From: Delphinus delphis
Lineage: Eukaryota > Chordata > Mammalia > Artiodactyla > Delphinidae
Length of the DNA stretch: 64,000 nucleotides
Direction of reading: 5' to 3'
Assembly: GCF_949987515.2 (NCBI RefSeq)
Contig: NC_082689.1
Location: forward strand, 68,818,267 to 68,882,266
Position 1 is the first letter of the stretch; every line of letters begins with the position of its first letter. Both the position numbers and the translations under genes were made by a program. The notes below the pieces were generated by a model. That model made no database searches. It worked only from the letters and a program-made list of their open reading frames with translations, and was not told the DNA's origin. Shown one piece after another: positions 34,952 to 45,600 of the stretch.

Positions 34952-35011
34952 GTGCCACAACTACTGAGCCCACGTGCCACAACTACTGAGCCCACGTGCC
35001 ACAACTACTGA
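34952..35011 (+). repeat. 22 bp tandem repeat, 2.7 copies, inside the SINE
   Basis: Copies start at 34952, 34974 and 34996, each beginning GTGCCACAACTACTGA. The first two are identical over 22 bp and the third runs 16 bp before diverging. CHR consensus already has two related 'ccacaactactga' words, so this is probably slippage between them. Confidence 0.88.
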
Positions 35012-35182
35012 AGCCCGCCCACCTAGAGCCCTCTGCTCTGCAACAAGAGAAGCCACTGCAATGAGAAGCCCATGCACCACAACTAAGAGTAGCCGCCGCT
35101 CACCGCAACTAGAGAAAGCCCGCACGCATCAATGAAGAGGCAAGGCAGCCAAAAATAAATAAATAATTAAAAACAAAAACTA

Positions 35183-35540
35183 GGGCTTCCCTGGTGGCAC
35201 AGTGGTTGAGAATCTGCCTGCCAATGCAGGGGACATGGGTTCGAGCCCTGGTCTGGGAGGATCCCACATGCCGTGGAGCAACTGGGCCTGTGAGCCGCAA
35301 TTACTGAGCCTGCACGTCTGGAGCCTGTGCTCCGCAACAAGAGAGGCTGTGACAGTGAGAGGCCCGCGCACCGCGATGAAGAGTGGCCCCCGCTCGCTGC
35401 AACTGGAGAAAGCCCTCGCACAGAAACGAAGAGCCAACACAGCCAAAAATAAATAAATGAGTAAATTAAAAGAACAAAACAAACAAACAAAAAAACCCCG
35501 AAACTCACAGCACTCACGGTGTGCGTTTAAAAAAAAAAAC
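35183..35540 (+). mobile_element. Intermediate-type CHR SINE with a possible 3' transduction
   Basis: It begins GGGCTTCCCTGGTGGCACAG. The middle resembles the short form ('gagcctgcacgtctggagcc', 'gacagtgagaggcccgcg') but it keeps the long-form 3' part ('gtggcccccgctcgctgcaa' to an (AAAT)n tail). After the A-rich tail come 33 non-A-rich bases (35496-35528) and a second poly(A). TSD AAAAACAAAAACTA at 35169-35182 and 35541-35554 encloses all of this, so the extra piece arrived with the SINE. Confidence 0.88.
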
Positions 35541-35879
35541 AAAAACAAAAACTAAAGGTAAAAAAACCAAAACAAACTAAAGCACGTTCTTAACTAACTG
35601 GGCAAGATAGTTGAGTATGATGAATAGCTTAAAAAGAAAAAAAAAACAGTGTAATTTCACTAACTCTGATATGTTTTTTACTCAAGGTCATGAATCAGAA
35701 CTTTTAAAACTATTAGAACTGCAGGATATCAAGAAATAAAATTAATGTGTTTTATACATATTAATAAGGTCATTTTTTCAATGTCAAATTCTTCTAGGAC
35801 CTAAACCATATTATAGTTTGAAGTTAGGCTTCCTTTTTGGAAGGCATTATTATGTATTAATAATAGGAACATATAAATG

Positions 35880-36010
35880 GTACAATAAAAATTGGTTTGC
35901 TAAGCCTAATTAGTAGGGTGACTTTGGGCAGTTCACTCCAGTGAAATCTCTCTGAGACTCTGTTTTCCCATATGGGCAATAGAAGTAGGCTTAAGAGTAC
36001 ATGTGTACTA
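35880..36010 (+). repeat. MIR SINE fossil, forward orientation
   Basis: 'gggtgactttgggcagttca', 'ctctctgagactctgttttc' and 'ccatatgggcaatagaagta' follow the forward MIR core. Confidence 0.7.
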
Positions 36011-36327
36011 AAGAACATATGTATGAGAGAAAAAGACAGTAAACATAACAGGACGGTGGTTGTTAAATACTTGTGGAGATTATTCTGGCAGTTAAGATAT
36101 GAGTACCACAGTGAGTGTATAGAACCACAGCTCTAATCTTTTCTCCAGTGTCTCTCAGATCTTTTTCCAGCCCGGCACTGAGTGGAGTTGTGTTTGAGGA
36201 GGGGAAATGTGATACTATCTGCAGTGTACCTGTTCTTTATGGACAAGAACAGGGAATGATTTTACATGCACAGACACCAGGTACATGATTCATCTGAGTT
36301 AGTCGCTGGTGCATAGGTGGTCAAATT

Positions 36328-36412
36328 CTTCCTTCTTTCCTTCCTTTCTCTCTCTCTTTCTTCCTTTCCTTCTTTCTACTAGCTAGCTAGCTAGCTATCC
36401 ATCCATCTATCT
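36328..36412. repeat. Polypyrimidine and (CTAG)/(ATCC) simple repeats
   Basis: CT-rich tract (ttccttctttccttcctttc, ctctctctctttcttccttt), then (CTAG)4 near 36381-36396, then 'ccatccatctatc'. Confidence 0.9.
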
Positions 36413-36419
36413 TTACTTC

Positions 36420-36784
36420 TTTATTTTACCATAGAATTTCCATCCGATATGAAAACTGAAAATTTTTAAATTTCCAAAAGTATGCCTGAAAAATTCTGAG
36501 ATGAGAAGCAAGTAAATTTTGTTTTAATAATTCAGCTTAAAAAGTTGAACATCTAGATAATACTCAAAGTTACAGTTCATGCTTGGTAAATTCAAGTGCA
36601 CTTATGTTGGACAGTAGCTTATATTCAGAATGTTTGCTTAAAATGAAAACATTGTTCAAAAATACTTTATTTTAAATATACTTAAATTTTTGAACGTATT
36701 TTCAAAGACGTCATATAATATTTATTTATTCAAATAATCTATAAAACCATGTAGGTTTTTGAACTTGTTTTGTTTTTAATAGAC
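36420..36784. other. No recognised gene or repeat
   Basis: About 360 bp AT-rich sequence, nothing seen. Confidence 0.45.
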
Positions 36785-37030
36785 GCATGAGAGCTCTGAA
36801 GCCACACTCCTAGGGTTCAAATCCTGACTCTGTGGCTTCTTCCTCATGTGCCCCTGGGCAGGTTACTTAGCTCTGTGCCTATTTCCTTGTGTATAGAATG
36901 GGGTAATAGTACCTACCTGCTGGCGTCGTATAGTAAGGAAGAGTTGATATGTGTCAAGGTCAAAACACAGTGCCTGGCAAATAATATACTCTGTGAGTGT
37001 TGGCTCATATTACTTGTCTCAATAGAGGTT
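36785..37030 (+). repeat. MIR SINE fossil, forward orientation
   Basis: 'ctagggttcaaatcctgact', 'cctgggcaggttacttagct', 'tagtacctacctgctggcgt' and 'cacagtgcctggcaaataat' match forward MIR. A 149-codon frame (36848-37297) starts inside it and runs into A/C-rich sequence ending in a Pro/Asn/Gln/Lys-rich tail. I regard it as chance. Confidence 0.85.
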
Positions 37031-37392
37031 TTCAGAACCATTAAAAATGGAAGTTCATTAAATAATTGGAAAATTAATAGCCCAATAAGTGTGGTGCAGT
37101 CACAATTCAGTGCCCACTCTCAGGGGGTTCTAAGCAGCACGGGTTTCAGATTCTTTCCTGAAAAAGTTGTCCCAAAATACCGGAACAACCCAAACAATGA
37201 ACAAGCAAAAGCAACAATGAAAACAGAAGCCCTACCTACTCCCCAACTCCCACAAAACCAAAACAAAAACAGAAAACTCCCCATACACCCTCAGTAGAGA
37301 GTAGTAATAAAAATCAGAAGAAATGAAAATCCAAAATGCAGAAAAGGTTTCCTTTTTACCCCACTCGCTTGAATGTCTAAAGCAAGTTAGAT

Positions 37393-38487
37393 CGGTTTTA
37401 CTTTTTTTAGTTGAAGTGTAGTTAGTTGATTTACAATATTGTGTTAGTTTCAGGTGTACAGCAAAGTGATTCAGTTATATATATGTTTTTTTCAGATTAT
37501 TTTCCATTATAGGTTATTACAAGATATTGAATATTATTCCCTGTGCTATACAGCAAATCCTTGTTGCTTATCTCTTTTATGTAGTTTGTACCTGTGACTC
37601 CTATACTCCTAATTTATTGCTCCCCTCTTCCCTTTCCTCTTTGGTAACCATAAGTTCATTTTCTATGTCTGTGAGTCTGTTTCTATTTTGTATATAGATT
37701 CATTTGTACTGTTTTTTACATTCCATATATAAATGATATTGTATAATATTTGTCTTTGTCTGACTCACTTCACTCAGTATGGTATTCTCTAGGTCCATCC
37801 ATGTTGCTGCAAATGGCAATATTTCACTATTTTTTTATGGCTGAGTAATATTCCATTGTATCTATACCACATCTTTTTAAACCAATCATCTGTTGATGGG
37901 CACTCGAGTTGTTTCCATGTCCTGGCTATTGTAAATAGTGCTGCAGTGAACACTGGGGTACATGTATCTTTTTGAATTAGAGTTTTCATCTTTTCCAGTT
38001 ATATGCCCTTTTCTGGATAAATCCTGGAATGGGATTTCTGGATCGTATGGTAGCTCTGTTTTTAGTTTTTTAAGGAACCTTCATACTGTTTTCCATAGTG
38101 GTTTCACCAATTTACGTTCCCACCAACAGTGTAGGAGGGTTCCCTTTTCTCTGCACCCTCTCCAGCATTTATTATTTGTAGACTTTTGATGATAGCCATT
38201 CTGACTGGTGTGAGGTGATACCTCATTGTGGTTTTGATTTGTGTTTCTCTAATAGTTAGTGATGTTGTGCATCTTCCCATGTGCCTGTTGGCCATCTGTA
38301 TGTCTTCTTTGGAGAAATGTCTATTTAGGTCTTCTGCCCATTTTTTGATTGAGTTGTTTGTTTTTTTGATATTGAGTTGTAAGAGCTGTTTGTACATTTT
38401 GGAAATTAACTCCTTGTCAGTTACATCGTTCTCAAACATTTTCTCCCATTCCATAGCCTTTTTGTTTTGTTGATGGTTTCCTTTTAA
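37393..38487 (-). mobile_element. L1, 1.1 kb 3' end, reverse
   Basis: Read on the reverse strand it gives the ORF2 C-terminus and 3' UTR. Forward-strand landmarks are 'ttgaagtgtagttagttgat', 'tccatccatgttgctgcaaa', 'ttttatggctgagtaatatt' and 'gtgcctgttggccatctgta'. An imperfect 14 bp TSD is visible: AAAGCAAGTTAGAT (37379-37392) and AAAGCAAATTAAAT (38488-38501). It is 5'-truncated and dead. Confidence 0.93.
38104..38454 (-). pseudogene. L1 ORF2 C-terminal remnant, reverse
   Basis: A 116-codon reverse stretch with L1 ORF2 C-terminal words: [33 protein letters not shown] and [17 protein letters not shown]. The last section of ORF2 lies in a further reverse frame at 37789-37989 ([22 protein letters not shown]), separated by a frameshift. 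No reverse transcriptase or endonuclease core is present. Confidence 0.9.
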
Positions 38488-38501
38488 AGCAAATTAAATT
38501 T

Positions 38502-39264
38502 AAGTGACTGCAAAAAACTCCAAAGAAGAGTGTCAGGATATCTAACTAAAGCATATTATGATCATAAGTCAATAAGTCAGTGAAATGTTGAAAAACTTTT
38601 GATATAAATTACTAAGTCGTGGTGATACACTAAAAATAACTATATTAAGCAAGAGCAATAAAGATAGAATAAGAAGTTAATAGAAGAGAAAGGGTTTTAT
38701 TAAAGTATTACATTTAAGACCATTAATCTTAAGAAGGGACATTGCCAACTGGTATATTTATCTCCAGCTAAATGTGATTCATGGCTGTTAAAAAGACTGA
38801 CTTTCTTGGTTTATGCTGTTTCATGACAAGCTAATATTTTCTTTCAAAAGTGAAATATATGTATAAATGACAATATTTGAGGCTCATTTAAAAAATCAGG
38901 AAATAGTACAGACTCTTTGCATAGCAGGGCTGTCCTTATTGGGCCCATGTCAACTCTTACTGACAAATCGTGAGCACCAGTTGGAAGAGATGTAGGAGAC
39001 AATGACTCTCTTTTAAACAAACTCACCAGCTTTCTCCCTGCCCCATTCCTCCCCTTGAGAGCTGGTTAACACTGTGGAGATTAACCACAAGTTAAAAAGC
39101 ATTATATCCCACTGGTCCAGACTTTATTCTAAATGAAAAACTTCTGAAATATTACTGTGGGTTACATGGAGCAACTTTATCAAAGATTTTTTTTTTCCTT
39201 TAAGTATTTGTGGAAAATTTCCAAAACAATAATGTATCCCAACTAGTACTACTTTCTGAAATCT
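38502..39264. other. No recognised gene or repeat
   Basis: About 760 bp AT-rich. The reverse frame 38844-39026 has no domain. Confidence 0.45.
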
Positions 39265-39440
39265 TTAGGAAAGGAAGTGAACTAATGCTTATTGACTGTC
39301 TGACTGCGTTCGATCCTCACTGCAGTCTTGGGGGTAAGGTGATCTGGCTGCTGTTTTTGTGGATGAGGACAGAGAAGCTCAGAGAGTCGTTTGCCCAGTG
39401 TTGCCAAGTTTCCAAGGGGTGGATGTGGAGTCCTCTGGCT
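39265..39440 (-). repeat. MIR SINE fossil, reverse orientation
   Basis: 'actaatgcttattgactgtc', 'cgatcctcactgcagtcttg', 'gaggacagagaagctcagag' and 'tggagtcctctggctt' fit the reverse MIR. Forward frames at 39210-39443 and 39359-39595 are derived from it. Confidence 0.8.
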
Positions 39441-39654
39441 TAAGTTCTTTCCACTCCTTAATGGAATTAGAAAGGAAACTTAAATACAATTTAGCACAAA
39501 ACCACTCAACTAGAAGTCAATTCTTTACTGCTCCAGTCAGTGTCTATATAATTGATGAGAGGAGAATTAACACATCTCTGGTAAGGGTTAAGTGAGAAAT
39601 AAATAACTATTGGGGTCAGTAGTGTTATTTCCACACCTAACATTACAGAGATTG

Positions 39655-39865
39655 AAGAAAGGAACGCTAATTTGTAGTCAATATGCCAGGGCCCACGTAG
39701 TAGTTCTGCCACTCACTGGCGCTAAGAATATGTGCAAATTACTTACTCTCGGAACGTCCATATTCTGTAAAGCTAGACCACAGGATGATTAGGAGGATTA
39801 AGAAAACAGCGTAATAGAGAATCTGTGACATATATTAACTCAGTAAATCATTGTTGGCTTTGGAT
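39655..39865 (+). repeat. MIR SINE fossil, forward orientation
   Basis: 'tagtagttctgccactcact', 'tatgtgcaaattacttactc', 'ggatgattaggaggattaag' and 'aactcagtaaatcattgttg' follow the forward MIR. Confidence 0.75.
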
Positions 39866-39869
39866 CAAT

Positions 39870-41505
39870 AGTATCAAGTAACATGTCTTTTTTTTTTTAA
39901 TCTTTAATTTGTTGAAGACTTCCATTCTTATACAGACATTCTGCATTTCTCAAAATCCAAACACTGGATTGTAGAAACAATGTAAATTCAGATTAAATGG
40001 GAATTTTGCTTGAAAAAAAAAATCAAGGGAATTCCTCACAGCTTGTATTTTTTTTTCAAAGTGTACCTACACATAGTTTACTCAGACTTACCAGTTATTA
40101 GCTCTTTGAGCTGCAACTTGAATGCACTCAATACGTTTAGAAAGGAGAAACTCTGAAGTCTGGATTCACTGATGAATACATCAGACATTCGTTTACACTG
40201 CAAACTGAAACATGCAGAAGGATTCTCGTTAATGTGGGTATCTGATGTTCGGAGCTGTGGTATTAAAGTATAAAAACTTCGCTGAGTTTTAATGACAACA
40301 CCCTTTTGTATTCATCATCTTAGAGATGTCACCTTTAGGGGATACAGCTAAGAGGGTTTGTAAAATAAATTTAAAAGAGGATATTTATCCAATCTAGTCT
40401 CACATTGTCTTCAGAGTGTTTGCTGAGGCATCACATTGGCAAATACATCTCTGTCAACATCTGCTTTCATTTTCCAAACTAACAGCATTCGGAAGCAGAA
40501 TTTGGGATTAGATGTTATTCTTAAACCTTGGATCAGGCTATAAAACCGCATTCCGTCTGCTGCAGAAAAGCCTTTCTGAAAACATCTCAAAACATTGTTG
40601 GCCTGAGCCAAACATGTCCTGCAAAGTACCTAAGTTTACTTTACAGAGTTTCCCAAACTTGCTGATATTAGCTAAATTAATGAGATGTCGAACAAATGGA
40701 CAGTTTTCTGTAGATGGACCGGATTGGGGCAAGTCCAGGCAAGGGAGCAGAGTCACTAATGACTGTTATGGGATAAAGAATTTATCGTAAAAATTAGGCC
40801 GTCCACAATTGTAGAAGGAACTGTGGAAGTGAAGGTCAGAAAGGATAGTTGGATCATCAGAGAAACAATCAGTCTGAGAAAACATGTACTTCCAGCTACC
40901 ACGTTGGACTGCCAGGGGCAAGCTGCGGAGGGAGTTTGTAGGCACTTCTTACCTCTGGTAAGTTACCACCTCTGTGGCTTCACAGTGAAGCGCTCGGTGG
41001 TGGCCCTGACCACTGCTGGATAACAGGATCAGCGACCAAGAAGATGCTAGATGGGGAGTGGAGGAGAGTTAGGACAGGCTGAAACCTGCCTGGTATCTCT
41101 GCACCTGTCTATCATGGCATCTGACGATGACGACCCTCACAGAGTAATGACTGCTGGACTGCTCCACTTCTGCCTTCCAGGTCTCACATACAGAGAGGGG
41201 CTTTGGGAAACACGGTTTCTAGCTTAACGATATACACAGTACAAACCATGACATGCTTCGGAATCCACGCTATGGATGCCCATTCCATTGCTGGCTTTGG
41301 TGAGGGACGTTTAGTCTCCTTTTGAAGCTGTTTGACTTCATTCTGTTCTCAGAATAATGCAGCAGAAACCCTTGGAACCATTGATTTTCTGCTTGGATAT
41401 TTTCTTCATTTAACCTCTCCAGTGGCTTTCTGTTTCTTCCTCAGTGGTTAATCTAAAGACCTTAAAATGACCTAAAAGCTTTTGAAGCTTGGACTCCCCA
41501 TGTCC
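39870..41505. other. No recognised repeat; several short ORFs
   Basis: About 1.6 kb with somewhat higher GC after 40.8 kb. Frames of 66-92 codons occur on both strands at 40411-40790 and on + at 40823-41023. None shows a known domain, and opposite-strand overlap argues for chance. 40900-41300 has the texture of an old LTR or DNA transposon, but I cannot name one. Confidence 0.35.
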
Positions 41506-41507
41506 TC

Positions 41508-41975
41508 TCTGACCTTATCCCCCAGGCTTCTCTGTCCCCTCCCTCATTCCAGCCACCCTGGCCCCCTCATGTTTCCTTGAAAATGTCAGACCTTCTCCTG
41601 CTTTAGTGCCTGTGCACTTGCTGTTCCTGAAATGCTTTTCTACAAAATAGCCACATGACTCATTCCATCACCTCTTTCTGGTCTTTCTTCAAATATCAAC
41701 TTCTCAGAAAAGCTTTTCATGACTATTTTATTTAAAACTGTACCCCTAACTCCCTATTTATCTTTCCTGGTCTATTTTTTTCCACTGTCCTTTTCATTAT
41801 TTAACAGACTATTTATATTCCGTATGTATTTCGTGCGCTATCTTTTCACCTGCACAAGAATGTAAGCTCCATGAGGGCAGAAATTGGTGTTTGTTTTCTT
41901 TACTGCTGTGCTTGGCACTTGATGAGCAGATAAGTCAGTAGGAACCCCACAAGTATTTGTTGAATATATTCAGTG
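41508..41975 (+). repeat. L2 LINE 3' end, forward
   Basis: Good L2 3' terminus. 'tgcacttgctgttcctgaaa', 'cacctctttctggtctttct', 'aatgtaagctccatgagggc' and 'agtatttgttgaatatattc' follow the L2 consensus in order across ~450 bp. Non-coding portion only. Confidence 0.88.
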
Positions 41976-41979
41976 AAAT

Positions 41980-42688
41980 AAGTAGAGTCACAAAATTGTT
42001 TGGTCTGTTCATAAGGATTGTGAGGGGCTTTGTGTTTTGAATGCAAGGGGTAATTTTAAATGCCATATTTCAAAATTACTTACACTGGAAATATCTAAAT
42101 TCCAGTTAGTTTTTCATTCTGACTTTTTATTCCACTGATGATGAGACTTGCAACATGAAGGAATATTTGTTGAATTTACCTACCTATCTAAATTTCTACC
42201 TTTGTGACAGCAAATCACAAAAGGATTTTCTCAGCCCTGGTAAGAAGTTTGCTCTCCTCTCAAAGCCCTGAATTAGTCACTTTTCTAAGTGATCCCCCTG
42301 AGATCTAAAAGACTTGAGCTTAGATACTTAAGGGAAGGACAATTCAAAACCAACTGTCTAGATTTCCCACATTTGACTAATCGTTAGGGAAACCATGATC
42401 AAAAAGAGCTTTTGAAAATATTATATAACTAAATCCAGAAACACCTTTACTTATTATGCCACTGCTCTCATCACTTCCACTACTTCTTTCATTTTTTCTA
42501 CTTTCAATCCAATTTTTATCTTCCTCATTCTCTTCTGCCACATTTAGTTGCTTCCATTTTCCTAGTCATGAGCATATGCATAAATAACGTTAAGAGTTAA
42601 TCAATTAACATATGGGTTTAGTTAATAAACATAAGGACTTAATAATATGTGAATAAGAATTAACAACCCAAATTCACTTTCTTGCTTT
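41980..42688. other. No recognised gene or repeat
   Basis: About 0.7 kb AT-rich sequence, nothing named. Confidence 0.45.
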
Positions 42689-42870
42689 ACCATTTACTGC
42701 AGCTTAACATTCTGAAAACTTTTTATTTCTCTGAGTCTCATCTGTTTAAATAACAATAGATAATAATAGATTCTATCTTTATGAGGATTAGATGAGTGAA
42801 TACACATAAGACATTTAGCACAATGCTGAAGACATAGCACACATTAAATCCATGTTACCATCAATGTTCA
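42689..42870 (+). repeat. MIR SINE fossil, forward orientation
   Basis: 'tttctctgagtctcatctgt', 'tatgaggattagatgagtga' and 'tagcacaatgctgaagacat' match the distal half of forward MIR. Confidence 0.75.
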
Positions 42871-42874
42871 AATT

Positions 42875-43475
42875 ATCAATATTGAATTATCAATATTTCA
42901 AAATTATAGATTATGTGTATAAATGGGCATGTTTGAATATATAAACATATGGCATAATCTCTATTGAATTTCTCTTAAATCAATTAGACAGTGACGGTAA
43001 TGGAACATATAAATCATCACATCAGTTTATTACAGTCATTATATATGACAATTAGCTGTTCTAACAGCTATTTCTCTTGAGAAGGAATCAAATCATATTA
43101 ATTCAAGGCAGTGCACTTTTCAAATTGTGTATTTATGTTTAATAACTAGTTGAAATAATGTCTTCTGCAGGAAATACCATTCTTAGAAACACATTCTGTC
43201 CTCAAATTTGTAAGTTTGGAACTCTAAAACCTTTTATAAGGGCATAAGTTTGGAAAAGGAGCCGTGTTTTCCATGCTTGGGAAAAAGTGCGTTCAATTAG
43301 GATAAGGGTGTAGATAAAAATTAGGATAGGGGTTTTACAGAGTCTGAAAGTTGTGTTTGGATATTGTCACAAAACTTAGGGTACTAGTGTTTTATTTTTA
43401 TTTCATCTCAACATGTTACTATTTTCCGTCCTTACCCTTAAGACTCAGTGACTCTTTCTAGGTGTTCAACGTACA
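42875..43475. other. No recognised gene or repeat
   Basis: 600 bp AT-rich spacer. Confidence 0.45.
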
Positions 43476-43479
43476 ACTA

Positions 43480-43860
43480 CCCTAGCAGTAGCACAATGCG
43501 TCATTTTGTTATAGTAGCAAAAGATTAGGGGAAAAAAAACCCCTGAAAATCCTTCAGTGGAGAATTTGTTACATAAACAAGGCACAACTGTACAGTGAAA
43601 TACTATGCAGCCCTTAAAAAGGATAAAGCAGCTCTTTGTGTACTTAAATGAAAACATCACTAAAATATGTTATTGTGGAAATGAAACAAGGCGCAGAAAG
43701 GTCTGACTTATAAGCTATGACTTTTGTTGAAGAAAATATTGCTATGGTTATGTCTGTGGAGTATTACTAACTGTTATTATCTCTAAGGGAGGGAATTGCT
43801 TTTCTAGAAACAAGGAAGGTGGAGAGGGAGACTTATTTTTGCTGCTCCTTATCAAAATGA
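43480..43860 (+). mobile_element. Old L1 (L1M-type) 3' fragment, forward
   Basis: 'tactatgcagcccttaaaaa', 'gctctttgtgtacttaaatg', 'aatatgttattgtggaaatg' and 'caaggcgcagaaaggtctga' resemble an ancient L1 ORF2 end (atgcaaccattaaaaaga, ...caaggtgcagaacagtg). Very diverged. Confidence 0.65.
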
Positions 43861-43864
43861 ATTC

Positions 43865-45000
43865 ATAAGACACAGTTTAAATTTTTTTTCCATCTCCTTG
43901 GATGCATTTATATGGGTAGCACTCTTGCTATACTAATCAGTCGTACACCAGAAAGAAGGTTTTTATTTAAATTCACAATTGCAAGAGAAGGAAGAAGAAA
44001 ACAGGTGTACACCTAGAGGAAATGAAGGCTGTTGAGAGGAAGAGGGCTTAACAGGACGTATGAGTACAAGGAGAAATTATTTACGGTGCCATTAATTCAG
44101 ATGTAGAAAGGAAGAAAAGTGACACTAGATTGTGCAGAATTTCTTTGAGAAGGGAGAAGAAACCCTGGGGGAACATAATTGGTTCAGACTGTTTTCTGCC
44201 ACCAGGTGGCATCATCAACCCAAGACAGTTTGGATGCTATGGGTTACTTACTACAGGTTAGAGGGAGGGTAAAAATGAAATGGCTTTCAGATTAGGAAGT
44301 GGAAAGCAGTGTATGAGAAGAAACACATGTTTCAGAAGAAATACATATGTAACAATTATTCAGAAGAAACACATACGTAACAACTCAGTTCTTACACGGA
44401 TAGTGCTTCTTATGAAAAAAATCATATTATGTGTGTGTGTATAAAACTGTTGTTTAAGGTTTGCTTAAAAGCTATCATTTTCTTTAATGTTAGAGTTCAT
44501 ATTATGGCTTTGAAAAATATTTTTCTCCATAAATTTTGTCAGAAAAATCAAACAAAGTGAACTGTTTTATATATTAAAGCAGTTGATATAAGTAAAGAAG
44601 ATGGCAACAGAGGTTTTGAGTTGCACTAATATTTGAGTTGAATAACCTAGGAAGTTGAACCCTTCAGAAAAAGAAAAAAATATTGGGCTTCTCTCCAAAA
44701 AGGTGTCAGACTCATTCGATCAATAACTGACTGAGTAGTAAATGCACATAACCCAGTGGATAAATTTTGTGTAGTAGACACATGGGTCATGCCTATTTCA
44801 GAATACCATCTTAGGCAGTGATGTCTGATAGCAAATATATTAGTTTGAAATATGAATATCTAAAATACCAGTTTTACATGAAGTAAATAAATATGAATTG
44901 TATCCATTTATTTTCTGTCAACTCCATTTACGTGATTTAATAATTTTAAAAGACCATGTCCTAAAATATATTTTTGATATCTGTTTTATGTAGAAAGGAA
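43865..45000. other. Mostly unrecognised; small tandem repeat at 44316-44392
   Basis: About 1.1 kb. Three imperfect ~26-28 bp copies beginning AGAAGAAAcacat / AGAAGAAAtacat / AGAAGAAAcacat lie in a row at 44316-44392. No gene was seen. Confidence 0.5.
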
Positions 45001-45001
45001 T

Positions 45002-45370
45002 CTTGTGAAATTATTTATTCAAGAATATTCCTGGTTACCTACTCTGTGCCAAGCTCTGTGCATACACTGACAAAAAGATGATGAAAAAATGTACACAGTC
45101 CCAATGCTCATGGTGTATGATTATGAAAAAGTAAAGTATTGGGAGTTAGACCTGACTGATATCCCAACATGTTGTTTGTTAACCTTGTAATGCTGACAAA
45201 GCAATTAGCTTCTCTAAATAATTCTCCATGTATTCAAAAAATATTTATGAAGGATCTCCCATGTGCCCACTACAGTTTAAGGTGATGGGCAAATGGGAGT
45301 GAGTGAATAAAACAGATAAAAAATCCTTGTCCTTAAGGAGCTTACATATCAGCTTCTCCATCAGATAAAA
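45002..45370 (-). repeat. Two L2 3' end fossils, reverse
   Basis: 45006-45125 ('acctactctgtgccaagctc', 'agtcccaatgctcatggtgt') and 45227-45370 ('aaatatttatgaaggatctc', 'aaaacagataaaaaatcctt', 'gtccttaaggagcttacata') are both reverse L2 ends. Faint forward MIR words lie between and after them. Confidence 0.7.
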
Positions 45371-45479
45371 AACATAATAATAACAATCTCATTGCAATAA
45401 AGATTGAATGAAAAAATATAGAGTACTGGGATCAGTTCTAGAAACAAATTGGCTCCCAATAAAGAGCAGTTCTCTTCTC

Positions 45480-45600
45480 CTTTGGTTTATGGGCCTTTAG
45501 ATATTTTTTTCTACAAAGCCTCCTTCTGTGGGAAGGGAGCGTCTCTGTCTTTCCTGTCTTTGTGTTCACCATAGGAACTCAATGAAAGTTTATCAAACTG
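45480..45600 (+). repeat. L2-like 3' end scrap, forward
   Basis: 'cttctgtgggaagggagcgt', 'ctctgtctttcctgtctttg' and 'tgttcaccataggaactcaa' resemble the L2 terminus. Confidence 0.5.

Larger units (their letters stand above)
34843..35573 (+). mobile_element. CHR SINE, long older form, with a second SINE in its tail
   Basis: Outer SINE body 34843-35168: GGGCTTCCCTGGTGGCTCAG start, the long 3' part ('gagtagccgccgctcaccgc', 'gaaagcccgcacgcatcaat') and an (AAAT)n tail. Its TSD, AAACTAAAGCACG, appears just before 34843 and again ending ~35586, beyond the inner SINE, which shows that the inner copy landed in its tail. It contains a 22 bp unit repeated in tandem (34952-35011). Confidence 0.92.

Noticed and set aside
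34952..35011. CRISPR-like array from regularly spaced repeats
   Set aside because: The repeats are contiguous with no spacers and lie inside a SINE in mammalian DNA.
45150..45480. MIR interrupted by an L2 end
   Set aside because: The MIR words on either side are too weak to prove one element; no TSD was found.
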